64,000 nt of DNA from Actinophytocola algeriensis (GCF_014203735.1 NZ_JACHJQ010000006.1:567698-631697), one strand, 5' to 3'; positions 26,443 through 34,370 are shown, counted from the first letter of the stretch. The notes: a model not told the origin generated them from the sequence alone. Program-made: numbers and translations.

Positions 26443-28083
26443 TCAGTACGCGTCCAGCACCGCCATGAGAAAGACGTCGAGCACACCGTCGCCGACCAGC
26501 ACCCCCGTTGTCCGATGCGGATGCCGGTCGTCCCGCACGGCCGCGGCCGACGCCGCCAGGCGCCGCACGTGGTCGTGACCGGTGCCGTGTTCGAGCACGG
26601 GCACGAGCGCGGCGAGCGCCTCGCCCCAGAGCCGCGTCGCCGCCAGCCACGCCTCGGCCTCGACCGCGAACCGCGCGTCGGCGATCCGCCCTGGCAAGGC
26701 GATCAGCCGGTCGGCGAGCTCGGTGAGCCGGGTGATCGCGGCGGCCCGGTCGCCACGCGCGAGGTCGTCCCGGATCACCGCGAGCGCGGCCGCGTGGATC
26801 GGCGCCTGGTCGTGGTGGAGGCGGTCGTCGCGGGTGTTGAGGTCGGCGAAGGCGGCCAGGTCCTCGTCGTCACCGAGCGCGGCGAGCGCACGCCGGTGCA
26901 CGGCGGCGGCATCGAACCCGGTGTCGTCCCAGCCGTACTCGGCGAAGGCCGACAGCGCGACCGTGCTCATGGCGACCTGGTTGGCGGGGTTGGACAGGAC
27001 GCCATCGACGTGCGCGGACAGCCCGTTCTCGCGGCCGTCGTAGGGGCCGAGCGGGACGCGGCCCGCGATGTAGTCGTTGACCGGGTAGTTGTCCCACACC
27101 AGGATCGGGTGACCGAACAGCTCCCGCGCCTGCCGCGCCTCCTCGACGGTGATGGTGGCGGGGATGACGTCGTGCCCGGTCCACCACACGGCGGTGTCGG
27201 GGGCGAGCAGGTCGCGGACCTCCTTCTTGTACCGGGTCGCCGCCAGCCCGTGGTACTCGGTGGGCACGAACTGGACCGGCACCCCCGCCCACTCGCGCAC
27301 CCGGTTGACGAGCCACGCGTGGGCGGCCCCGAGGTGGCCGTGCGCTGCCTCGTCACGCGGGTCGTGCCACACCGTGGGATCGATGTCGTCGAGGGCGACG
27401 CAGAAGTCCGCACAACCGAGCGCGCGGACGGCGGCGAACTTCGCGAGCAGGGCGTCGAGGTCGGCGGGTTCGCTGTACCGGATGGACAGTCCCGGCGAGA
27501 CGGTGAACACGAAGCGGACGTGGTTGGCGCCCGCGCGGTCCACCAGCTCGGCGAGGCGTGCCAGCTCGTCGGGCGGGTACGCCTCGCGCCAGCGGTCCCG
27601 GTGGTAGGGGTCGTCCTTGGGTGCGTACACGTAGGTGTTCATGCGGTGCGCGCCGAGGAAGTCGAGGTGTGCCAGGCGTTCGCGGTGCGTCCAGGGGGTG
27701 CCGTAGAAGCCCTCGATCGACCCGCGCCAGGCCATCGCGGGGTGGTCCTCGACGGTGACCGACGGCAGCCCGTCGTCCAGCAGCCTCGCGAAAACCTGCG
27801 CGGCGTAGAAGGTTCCGGCCTCGTCGCTCCCTTCGAGCAGGACGTCACCGGGTCCGGTGACGACGCGATAGGCCTCCGGTCTGCCCGGCCCGCGCGCGAA
27901 CCGGATCGTGAGGTCGGGGTCGGGCACCCCGACCCGGTGGATCCCGGCGGCGGCGAGCGCGGACCGCACGACCGTCTCGGCCGCACGGTCCGCGCCGGTC
28001 ACCCCGACGAGCGCGACCGTGCCGAACGGAACCCCACCACCGTGCCGAGTGAGCCGCCGAGGCGGCGGAATGATCAACGACAT
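26443..28083 (-). CDS. GH84-like beta-N-acetylhexosaminidase
   Basis: A 546-residue enzyme. An N-terminal GH20b-like domain (about 1-115) precedes the GH84 barrel, which opens with the family hallmark WRGSIEGFYGTPWTHRER (about residues 119-136) and continues MNTYVYAPKDDPYHR. The paired catalytic aspartates are D232-D233 in VALDDIDP, as in O-GlcNAcases and bacterial hyaluronidase-like GH84 enzymes, which use substrate-assisted catalysis on N-acetylglucosaminides. There is no signal peptide, unlike most GH84 toxins. ATG 28083 sits directly behind a good leaderless promoter. It presumably removes terminal beta-N-acetylhexosamine from imported fragments. Confidence 0.87.
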   Translation of the reverse strand: MSLIIPPPRRLTRHGGGVPFGTVALVGVTGADRAAETVVRSALAAAGIHRVGVPDPDLTIRFARGPGRPEAYRVVTGPGDVLLEGSDEAGTFYAAQVFARLLDDGLPSVTVEDHPAMAWRGSIEGFYGTPWTHRERLAHLDFLGAHRMNTYVYAPKDDPYHRDRWREAYPPDELARLAELVDRAGANHVRFVFTVSPGLSIRYSEPADLDALLAKFAAVRALGCADFCVALDDIDPTVWHDPRDEAAHGHLGAAHAWLVNRVREWAGVPVQFVPTEYHGLAATRYKKEVRDLLAPDTAVWWTGHDVIPATITVEEARQARELFGHPILVWDNYPVNDYIAGRVPLGPYDGRENGLSAHVDGVLSNPANQVAMSTVALSAFAEYGWDDTGFDAAAVHRRALAALGDDEDLAAFADLNTRDDRLHHDQAPIHAAALAVIRDDLARGDRAAAITRLTELADRLIALPGRIADARFAVEAEAWLAATRLWGEALAALVPVLEHGTGHDHVRRLAASAAAVRDDRHPHRTTGVLVGDGVLDVFLMAVLDAY

Positions 28084-28091
28084 GCCTGCCT

Positions 28092-28119
28092 ACGGTAGGG
28101 GCTCCCCGGTGATCGTCAA
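28092..28119 (-). promoter_or_regulatory. Sigma-70-type promoter of the GH84-like gene, probably leaderless
   Basis: TTGACG (28119-28114) and TACCGT (28097-28092) are separated by 16 bases on the minus strand and fit the actinomycete -35 TTGAC and -10 TAnnnT pattern. The expected start point lies within a few bases of the ATG at 28083, so the message would have no leader, consistent with the absence of a ribosome-binding site. Confidence 0.55.
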
Positions 28120-28156
28120 CCGGTCGGCGAGTCGCGACCGTGTCCTTTCGCGGCCG

Positions 28157-28759
28157 TCACGGCCACAGCCGCGCGGCCCGGTGGGCGGGCAGCCACGCGT
28201 CGCGGTAGGCGTTGCGCACCGGTTCTGGCAGGCCACCGACGATCAGCTCGGCGGTCTCGTCGGCCGCGCCGTCGAGCAGCCACGGCAGGACGCGCGAGAC
28301 GTCCGATCCGTACCGCTTGGAGTGCGCGGCACCGAACGCGGCCATGTCCTGCTCGGAGACGGTCGCGTCGATCAGGTCGATCGCCTCCTTCTCCTCGTGG
28401 GCGAGGTGCGCGGTCAGCTCGACCGCGAGCGCGTCGGCGAGGTCCCCGAGCCGGTCGAGCCGCGAATCGTCGAGAAGCGCGGCGTCGATCGCCTCCAGCA
28501 GCGGGTCGATGCGGGCGTGCTCGGCCTCCATGGCGTCGAGCAGGGTGAGGTCGTCCTTGTCGGCGAGCGCCACCCGCATGGCGGGCCACAACACCTCGTC
28601 CTCGGCGAGGTGGTGGGTGAGCAGGGCCTTCTTGAACAGCTCCCAGCCGGCGGCGGTCCGCAGCAGCGGGGTCCGCCGCGCGGCCGCCGTGGCGATCGCA
28701 CCGAGATCGCGCCGGAGCGCGTCGTGCATGGCGTACATCATCGTCATGTCGTGGCGCAT
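28157..28759 (-). CDS. Hemerythrin/HHE-domain protein
   Basis: A 200-residue helical protein with HHE cation-binding motifs: H12 region (YAMHDALRRDL), LLTHHLAEDEVLWP at about 47-60, EAEHARIDPLL at 78-88 and LTAHLAHEEKEAIDLID at 115-131. Their His and Glu residues form a di-iron site in the family. Such proteins bind oxygen, sense redox or protect against nitrosative stress. It starts three bases after the AhpD-like gene, in the same ECF41-type operon, so a redox/stress role is likely. Partner unknown. Confidence 0.85.
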   Translation of the reverse strand: MRHDMTMMYAMHDALRRDLGAIATAAARRTPLLRTAAGWELFKKALLTHHLAEDEVLWPAMRVALADKDDLTLLDAMEAEHARIDPLLEAIDAALLDDSRLDRLGDLADALAVELTAHLAHEEKEAIDLIDATVSEQDMAAFGAAHSKRYGSDVSRVLPWLLDGAADETAELIVGGLPEPVRNAYRDAWLPAHRAARLWP

Positions 28760-28762
28760 GGT

Positions 28763-29221
28763 TCAGCTCCAGACCGTTCCCGCGGGCTCTTTGACCGTGG
28801 CGTTGAGCCGGTTGAAGAAGTTGGTCGTGGCGATCCAGAGGGTCAACGCGGCCAGCTGCTCCTCGTCGTAGTGCTTGGTCAGCTCGGCCCACAGCTCGTC
28901 CGGCACCGCGTCGGCGTTCAGGTCGGCGAGCCGCGTCACGTGCTCGGCGAGCGAGAGCGCCGCCCGCTCGGCGTCGTCGAAGCAGGGCGCCTCCCGCCAC
29001 GCGCTCACCGCCCACAGCTTCTCCCCGCCGGCGGCGGCGTTCTTGCCCTGGGACGCCATCCAGACGCACGCGCTGCAACCGTTGATCTGGCTGGCACGCA
29101 GGTGCACCAGCTCGAGCGTGGTGCCGGGCAGCCCGGTCGAGTTGGCGGCCTTGACCAGGTGCTTCACCCCGGTCGCCACCTCGGGCAACACCGTGGCGGG
29201 GTTCTTCATCCGTGCCTGCAC
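28763..29221 (-). CDS. AhpD-like carboxymuconolactone decarboxylase-family protein
   Basis: A 152-residue protein with the AhpD core. The CxxC motif is CSACVWMASQGK at about residues 58-69, preceded by LELVHLRASQINGC. It is probably a thiol-based peroxidase or disulfide reductase. GTG 29221 is favoured because AGGAGG lies five bases upstream. Members of this family are the commonest partners and targets of ECF41 sigma factors (the 'COE' genes), and an ECF41 gene stands divergently about 590 bases away. Both have the promoter pattern GGTCACA-N16-CGTC. Confidence 0.9.
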   Translation of the reverse strand: MQARMKNPATVLPEVATGVKHLVKAANSTGLPGTTLELVHLRASQINGCSACVWMASQGKNAAAGGEKLWAVSAWREAPCFDDAERAALSLAEHVTRLADLNADAVPDELWAELTKHYDEEQLAALTLWIATTNFFNRLNATVKEPAGTVWS

Positions 29222-29260
29222 GGTTTCCTCCTCGGAACATCGGTCACTGTCACCAGCCCT

Positions 29261-29287
29261 GACGAATCCCACGGCGCGGATGTGACC
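29261..29287 (-). promoter_or_regulatory. ECF41-type promoter of the ahpD-like/hemerythrin operon
   Basis: On the minus strand GGTCACA (29287-29281) is followed after exactly 16 bases by CGTC (29264-29261), 40 bases before the AhpD-like start codon. As I recall it, the motif reported for ECF41 sigma factors is TGTCACA-N16-CGTC. An identical arrangement stands in front of the ECF41 gene itself. Confidence 0.8.
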
Positions 29288-29301
29288 GCCGCTGGTCACC
29301 C

Positions 29302-29690
29302 GATGTCCTGAGCGTCTTTCAGGGCATCGCACCGCCCCCGAGCTATGTGTCCACTTGCGTTGGCCGGGGTGGGTTCGTGGTTTGTCCTCGCCGGACGGGC
29401 TTTTGCCTCCGGCGGCTCTTCGCCGGAGGGGCAGGTCTCCGGGATGGCTCCCTGGGTTGGCATCTTCGGTGGCTTGGCATGGGTCGGTCTGCCTGGTGTG
29501 GTTCGGGGCTTGCGCCCCCCGGCGCCCCCGGCGTCTCCCGCACCCTCACGACATCCCGTTGTGCCGTGAAAGGCGCTTTCACGGCGTTGGCCATGCCGTG
29601 AAGGCGCGTTTAGGGCGCTCAACGTCCTCAACGCGCCTTTTCACAGCGCTGGCGATGTCCTGAACGCGCCTTTCACGGCATACCAGCCCC
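29302..29690. repeat. Non-coding repetitive element rich in hairpins
   Basis: This stretch between the divergent AhpD-like and sigma genes has no convincing gene. It begins and ends with variants of the same unit: GATGTCCTG at 29302 and again at 29654, each followed by an inverted arm. Inside are hairpins CCTCCGGCG/CGCCGGAGG (29406-29429), CCGTGAAA/TTTCACGG (29564-29584), and a longer pair in which 29594-29612 (GCCGTGAAGGCGCGTTTAG) is complementary to 29658-29681. It looks like an intergenic repeat that can fold into alternative stems. Small open frames across it are artefacts of the repeat. Confidence 0.6.
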
Positions 29691-29756
29691 ATCCCGGCAC
29701 AGCGATCACCGTCGACTTGGCCGGGCCCGGCAAACGCCGGTGGACACCGCACCAGC

Positions 29757-29783
29757 GGTCACACTGAGCGCGTGAGATCCGTC
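29757..29783 (+). promoter_or_regulatory. ECF41-type autoregulatory promoter of the sigma gene
   Basis: GGTCACA (29757-29763), a 16-base spacer and CGTC (29780-29783) lie 28 bases upstream of the sigma-factor ATG. The -35, the spacer length and the -10 are the same as those in front of the AhpD-like operon, so the sigma factor probably transcribes both itself and that operon. Confidence 0.8.
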
Positions 29784-29811
29784 AGTGCTATGACGACATG
29801 ACGGAGGACTG

Positions 29812-30690
29812 ATGGACGACAACGACTGGCTCGCCGAGCGGTTCGAGGGGCACCGTGCGCATCTGCGGGCCGTGGCGTACCGGATGCTGGGGTCGCTCAC
29901 CGAGGCGGACGACGCGGTGCAGGAGGCCTGGCTGCGACTGTCCAGAACGGACACGGGGGACGTCGCGAACCTCGGCGGCTGGCTGACCACCGTCGTGGGG
30001 CGGGTGTGTCTGGACATGCTGCGGTCGCGGCGGTCGCGGAAGGAGGAGCCCGCCGGGCCGCACCTGCCGGACCCCGTGGTCGGGCGGGCCGACGGGTTCG
30101 ACCCCGAGCACCAGGCGCTGCTCGCGAACTCCGTCGGGCTCGCGCTGCTGGTCGTGCTGGACACGCTCGACCCGGCCGAGCGGCTCGCGTTCGTGCTGCA
30201 CGACATGTTCGCCCTGCCCTACGACGAGATCGCGCCGATCGTCGGGCGGTCGCCCACCGCGACGCGGCAGCTCGCGAGCCGGGCCCGGCGACGGGTGCAG
30301 GGTGCGCCGACCACGCCGGACCCCGACCTCACCCGCCAGCGCGCGGTGGTCGACGCGTTCTTCGCGGCCGCCAGGGACGGCGACTTCGAGGGGCTCGTCG
30401 CCGTGCTCGATCCCGAGGTGGTGCTGCGGGCCGACGGCGGCGCCATGCCCCCCGGTACGACGCGGATCGTGCGCGGAGCGGCGGCCGTGGCCGGGCAGGC
30501 GTTCACGTTCCGGGCGTCCGGGCAGGCCGGGATCCCGGAGCCCGCGCTGGTCAACGGCGCGGCGGGCATGGTCGTCCGGCGCGATGGCCGCCCGCAGGTC
30601 GTGTTCGGGTTCACCGTGGTCGACGGGCGGATCGTCGAGATCGACATCCTCGCGGACCCCGAAAGGGTGGCCCACCTGGTGCTGGAATGA
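29812..30690 (+). CDS. ECF41-type RNA polymerase sigma factor with SnoaL-like C-terminal domain
   Basis: A 292-residue sigma factor. Region sigma2 is at about 10-75 (HLRAVAYRMLGSLTEADDAVQEAWLR), sigma4 at about 105-160 (LDPAERLAFVLHDMFALPYDEIAPIVGRSPTATRQLASRARRR), and a NTF2/SnoaL-like domain at about 175-290 that in this group both activates and restrains the sigma. There is no separate anti-sigma gene, as expected for ECF41. ATG 29812 follows ACGGAGG. It is divergent from the AhpD-like/hemerythrin operon, which carries the same promoter motif. Confidence 0.93.
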   Translation: MDDNDWLAERFEGHRAHLRAVAYRMLGSLTEADDAVQEAWLRLSRTDTGDVANLGGWLTTVVGRVCLDMLRSRRSRKEEPAGPHLPDPVVGRADGFDPEHQALLANSVGLALLVVLDTLDPAERLAFVLHDMFALPYDEIAPIVGRSPTATRQLASRARRRVQGAPTTPDPDLTRQRAVVDAFFAAARDGDFEGLVAVLDPEVVLRADGGAMPPGTTRIVRGAAAVAGQAFTFRASGQAGIPEPALVNGAAGMVVRRDGRPQVVFGFTVVDGRIVEIDILADPERVAHLVLE

Positions 30691-30750
30691 CACTGGAATG
30701 ACGCCAGGGCGAGTGGGTACCCGGTGCACCGGACCGGAAGGAGGCGCACC

Positions 30751-31860
30751 ATGAACATCGGTGAGCTGCGCGAGGTACTGGCGCACCGGGGCCCGTTCGC
30801 CACCGTTCACCTGGACGGGTCACACGACACCGAGAACGCCGCACACGAGCAGGAGCTGCGCTGGCGTGCGGCCCGCGCGGAACTGGCGGAGAAGGGCGCG
30901 GACGAGGACTCGCTGACCGCACTGGACGACGCCGTGCGGAACGCGCCGCCCGCCGAGGGCCGGGCTGGCAGGCTGCTGATCGCCGCGGGTGGCGAGGTGC
31001 TGCTGGACCGCACGCTCGCGGGCCCGCCACCCGCACCCGTCACCCGGGTGGGGACCTGTCCGTACCTGCTACCGCTCGTCGAACTTGACACCGGTCAGGT
31101 GCCGCACGTCGCCGCGCGGGTCGACAAGGTCGGCGCGGACGTGCGCGCGGTCGACGCCGACGGGCTGGTGCGCAGCGAGCACGCCACCGAGGGGGAGGAC
31201 CACCCGGTGCACAAGGTCCGCGGCGGCGGCTGGTCGCACCTGCACATCCAGCACAGCGCCGAGGAGACCGTGCACCGCAACGTCCGCAAGGTCGCCGAGG
31301 AACTCGCGCGGCTGGTCGACGAGGTCGGTGCCCGGCTGCTGGTCGTCGCGGGTGAGCCGCACGTGGTCGCGGAGCTGCGGGAGGAGCTGCCGCCGCGCTG
31401 CCGGGAGATCCTGGCCGAGCCGTCGGGGCGGCGCGAGGGCGGGTCCGCGGACTTCGACCGGATCGTCGCGAGCCTCGCCACCGAACGGGCGCGGACCGAG
31501 CAGGACTCGATCGTCGAGGAGTTCCGCGCCGCCCTGGCCGCCGACCGCGGACTGGCCGTGCAGGGACTGGCCGAGACGACCAGCGCGCTGCGTGAGGGCA
31601 ACGCGGCCGCGGTCGTGATCAGCGACCCGACACTGCACGACGCCACGCTGTGGACGAGCGACGAGCCGAGGTCGGTGGCGCTGACCGAGGACGAGCTGCG
31701 TGCCGTCGGCGCGGAGCACATCGACCGGGTGCGGGCCGACGAGGCGCTGCCCGCCGCCGCGCTCATGGTCGGCGCCGAGCTGGTCAGCGCGGCTGACGTG
31801 CGGGGCGAGCCCGTGCTGGTGCGGGACGGCATCGGTGTGCTGCTGCGTCACCGGCCATGA
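30751..31860 (+). CDS. Rv2629/Vms1-like (bacterial eRF1-family) protein
   Basis: A 369-residue cytoplasmic protein resembling mycobacterial Rv2629, a family related to eukaryotic peptide-release factor eRF1/Vms1 and proposed to act in ribosome rescue or hibernation. Recognisable parts are the N-terminal LREVLAHRGPFATVHLDGSHD, the central HKVRGGGWSHLHIQHSAEETVHRNVRKVAEELARL (shortened here to its flanks) and the C-terminal LMVGAELVSAADVRGEPVLVRDGIGVLLRHRP-type end. ATG 30751 follows GGAAGGAGG. Its stop overlaps the LigD phosphoesterase gene, so it is the first gene of the repair operon. The catalytic role is unproved. Confidence 0.78.
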   Translation: MNIGELREVLAHRGPFATVHLDGSHDTENAAHEQELRWRAARAELAEKGADEDSLTALDDAVRNAPPAEGRAGRLLIAAGGEVLLDRTLAGPPPAPVTRVGTCPYLLPLVELDTGQVPHVAARVDKVGADVRAVDADGLVRSEHATEGEDHPVHKVRGGGWSHLHIQHSAEETVHRNVRKVAEELARLVDEVGARLLVVAGEPHVVAELREELPPRCREILAEPSGRREGGSADFDRIVASLATERARTEQDSIVEEFRAALAADRGLAVQGLAETTSALREGNAAAVVISDPTLHDATLWTSDEPRSVALTEDELRAVGAEHIDRVRADEALPAAALMVGAELVSAADVRGEPVLVRDGIGVLLRHRP

Positions 31861-32435
31861 GCAAGGACAAGCTGACCGAGTACCGGTCGAAACGGGACAC
31901 CGCGGCGTCCGGCGAGCCTGCCGGCCGTCGCGGGAAGAAGGACGGCGGCGACCTGTTCGTCGTGCAACGCCATGACGCGTCCACACTGCACTTCGACTTC
32001 CGGCTGGAGGTCGGCGGCGTGCTGGTCTCGTGGTCCGTCCCGAAAGGACCGTCACTGGACCCGCGCGACAAGCGGCTCGCGGTGCGCACCGAGGACCACC
32101 CGGTGGATTACGCCGGCTTCGAGGGCCGGATCGGCGAGGGGTACGGCAAGGGCACGGTCGTCGTCTGGGACACCGGCACCTACCGCAACCTGACGGGCGT
32201 CAGCTCGGACGAACCGGTCGCCATGGCCAAGGCGGTCGAGGACGGGCACCTGACGGTGTGGCTCGACGGCGAGAAGCTGTCCGGCGCGTTCTCGCTGACC
32301 CGGACCGGGACCGGCAGGCAGGAGAAGTGGATCCTCGTCAAGAAGGACGACGACGGCGCGGACCGGCGGGCGAAACCGGCACGCACGAAGCCGGAGTCGG
32401 TGCTGTCCGGGCACGTGAACGAGGACTTCGAGTGA
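31857..32435 (+). CDS. LigD 3'-phosphoesterase domain, stand-alone
   Basis: A 192-residue protein equal to the PE domain of LigD. Recalled active-site residues of the Pseudomonas enzyme (His42, His48, Asp50, Arg52, His84, Tyr88) are all present at a constant offset: H39, H45, D47, R49, H81 and Y85 (RHDASTLHFDFRLE ... EDHPVDYAGFEG). It removes 3'-phosphate or ribonucleotide ends during break repair. ATG 31857 overlaps the preceding stop (ATGA) and the stop overlaps the ligase start (GTGA). Confidence 0.92.
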   Translation: MSKDKLTEYRSKRDTAASGEPAGRRGKKDGGDLFVVQRHDASTLHFDFRLEVGGVLVSWSVPKGPSLDPRDKRLAVRTEDHPVDYAGFEGRIGEGYGKGTVVVWDTGTYRNLTGVSSDEPVAMAKAVEDGHLTVWLDGEKLSGAFSLTRTGTGRQEKWILVKKDDDGADRRAKPARTKPESVLSGHVNEDFE

Positions 32436-33367
32436 ACGCGCCGAAGGCCATGCTCGCCACCCTCACCGATCGCCGGTTCTCCTCGGACAACTGGCTGTTC
32501 GAGCGCAAGCTGGACGGCGTGCGCGCACTGTCCGAACGCGACGGTGGTGCGGTGAAGCTGTGGTCCCGCAACGAGAAGCGGATCGACGGCAGCTTCCCGG
32601 AGCTGGCAGAGGCGCTGGCGTCGCGCGGTGCGCCGCGGTTCGTCGCGGACGGTGAGATCGTCGCGTTCGACGGTTCGCAGACCAGTTTCGCCGCACTGCA
32701 GCCACGCATCCACCTGACCGGCCAGGAACGCATCGAAGCGACCGGGGTGCGGGTGTTCTACTACGTGTTCGACCTGCTGTCGTTCGAAGGTGAGGAGCTG
32801 CGGAGCACGCCGCTGCGGGAACGCAAGCGGCTCCTGCGCCACGCGTTCAGGTTCACCGACCCGCTGCGGCTGTCGGCACATCGCCTCGGCCACGGCGAGG
32901 AGTACTACCAGCGGGCGTGCGCACGCGGCTGGGAGGGCCTGATCGCGAAACGCGCCGACTCGCTGTACCAGCCGGGCCGGTCGACCGACTGGCTCAAGTT
33001 CAAGTGCGTGCGCGACCAGGAGTTCGTGGTCGGCGGGTTCACCGACCCGAAGGGGGCACGGTCGGGGTTCGGCGCGCTGCTGGTCGGCTACTACGACGGC
33101 GACCGGTTGCGGTACGCGGGCAAGGTCGGCACCGGGTACAACCAGAAGGTGCTGCGCTCGCTGCGGGAGCGGATGGGTGCGCTGGAGACCGACGCCAGCC
33201 CGTTCGCGGACCGGGTGCGCGAACCGGCCGCGCACTGGGTCGCGCCGGAACTGGTGGCACAGATCGGGTTCACCGAGTGGACCACGGACGGCAGGTTGCG
33301 GCACCCCCGGTTCACGGGACTGCGCAACGACAAGTCACCAACCGAGGTGGTGCGGGAGACGTCATGA
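32432..33367 (+). CDS. ATP-dependent DNA ligase (LigD ligase domain)
   Basis: A 311-residue ligase with nucleotidyltransferase and OB folds. Motif I is FERKLDGVRAL, with the adenylated lysine at residue 26; motif III is FYYVFDLLSFEGEEL, motif IV EGLIAKRADSLYQPGRST and motif V DWLKFKC. It matches the ligase module of LigD. It starts at GTG 32432 inside the phosphoesterase stop. It joins broken DNA ends in non-homologous end joining together with the products of the flanking genes; a Ku gene is not in the window. Confidence 0.93.
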   Translation: MNAPKAMLATLTDRRFSSDNWLFERKLDGVRALSERDGGAVKLWSRNEKRIDGSFPELAEALASRGAPRFVADGEIVAFDGSQTSFAALQPRIHLTGQERIEATGVRVFYYVFDLLSFEGEELRSTPLRERKRLLRHAFRFTDPLRLSAHRLGHGEEYYQRACARGWEGLIAKRADSLYQPGRSTDWLKFKCVRDQEFVVGGFTDPKGARSGFGALLVGYYDGDRLRYAGKVGTGYNQKVLRSLRERMGALETDASPFADRVREPAAHWVAPELVAQIGFTEWTTDGRLRHPRFTGLRNDKSPTEVVRETS

Positions 33368-34239
33368 ACCCCGACGATGTCGAACTGTCGAACCTGGACA
33401 AGCCGTTCTTCCCGGATGCCGGCTTGTCCAAGGGGGACGTGATCGCGCACTACCGGAAGGTGGCGGACCAGATGGTGCCGCACCTGACGGGACGCCCGCT
33501 GACGATGCGCCGTTACCCCGACGGCATCGGCGGCGGCGGGTTCTTCCAGAAGGACGCGTCGGACCACTTCCCGGACTGGGTGCGGGTCGAGGAGGTACCG
33601 CAACGCCAGGGCGGCACGATCCACCACGTGGTGTGCGACGACGCGGCCACCCTGGTGTACCTGGCCAACCAGGCGACGATCGAGTTCCACATCTGGCTGT
33701 CCACAATGGATGCGCTGGAGCACCCGGACCGCCTGGTGATCGACATCGACCCACCGCAGGGCGTGCCGGTCCGGGTGCTGCGGGACGTGGCGCGCCGCCT
33801 GGCGTCCCTGTACCGGGAGGTCGGCCTGACCCCGTACGTGCAGGCGACCGGCGGGCGCGGTTTCCACGTGGCGGCGCCGCTGGACCGGAGCGCCGACTAC
33901 GAGGAGACCCGGGAACTGTCGCTGGCGCTGGCCGACCACGTGGCCGCCCGCGACCCGGACCTGCTGACCACCGCACAACGCAAGAACAAACGCGGCGACC
34001 GCATCTTCCTCGACGTCAACCGAAACGCCTACGGGCAGACGTTCGTGGCCCCGTACACGCTGCGCGCCCGCCCGACGGCCGGTGTGGCAACCCCGCTGAC
34101 GTGGGACGAGCTGAGCCGCACGGAACCGGACGGCTTCACCCCGGCCCGAATCGCCCGCCGCCGCAAGAAGGACCCGTGGCAAGACATGGACGACCACGCG
34201 GCCTCGGTGTCGAAGGCACGCAAGGCACTGGCGGACTAA
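33364..34239 (+). CDS. LigD primase-polymerase domain protein
   Basis: A 291-residue archaeo-eukaryotic primase-type polymerase, the POL module of LigD. Metal-binding aspartates lie in VIDIDPPQG (about residues 124-132), and TMRRYPDGIGGGGFFQKDA, EFHIWLSTMDALEHPDR and GGRGFHVAAPLDR are family signatures. It adds ribo- or deoxyribonucleotides at broken ends. ATG 33364 overlaps the ligase stop, completing a phosphoesterase-ligase-polymerase operon in which the usual single LigD chain is divided into three. Confidence 0.93.
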   Translation: MNPDDVELSNLDKPFFPDAGLSKGDVIAHYRKVADQMVPHLTGRPLTMRRYPDGIGGGGFFQKDASDHFPDWVRVEEVPQRQGGTIHHVVCDDAATLVYLANQATIEFHIWLSTMDALEHPDRLVIDIDPPQGVPVRVLRDVARRLASLYREVGLTPYVQATGGRGFHVAAPLDRSADYEETRELSLALADHVAARDPDLLTTAQRKNKRGDRIFLDVNRNAYGQTFVAPYTLRARPTAGVATPLTWDELSRTEPDGFTPARIARRRKKDPWQDMDDHAASVSKARKALAD

Positions 34240-34370
34240 CGCTCACCGGGTCCGGCCGCCGACCGTGATGGCGAGCCGGATGGGCTGGCGGCGCCGCGAA
34301 AGGCGCGCGGGGGCGCCCCACACCACACCGTGCAGAAACCGCGAAGACAAAGCACACAGTGGACAAGCGA

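Noticed and set aside
24634-28098. A 1154-codon open frame on the plus strand opposite the MBL and GH84-like genes
   Set aside because: It is a high-GC shadow frame; the minus strand holds two proteins with clear family motifs, overlapping starts and a promoter, while the plus frame has no domain and is His/Arg/Val-rich filler.
29343-29663. Several 70-110-codon frames on both strands in the gap before the sigma gene
   Set aside because: All lie inside the hairpin-rich repetitive element, lack domains and lack proper codon bias or ribosome-binding sites.
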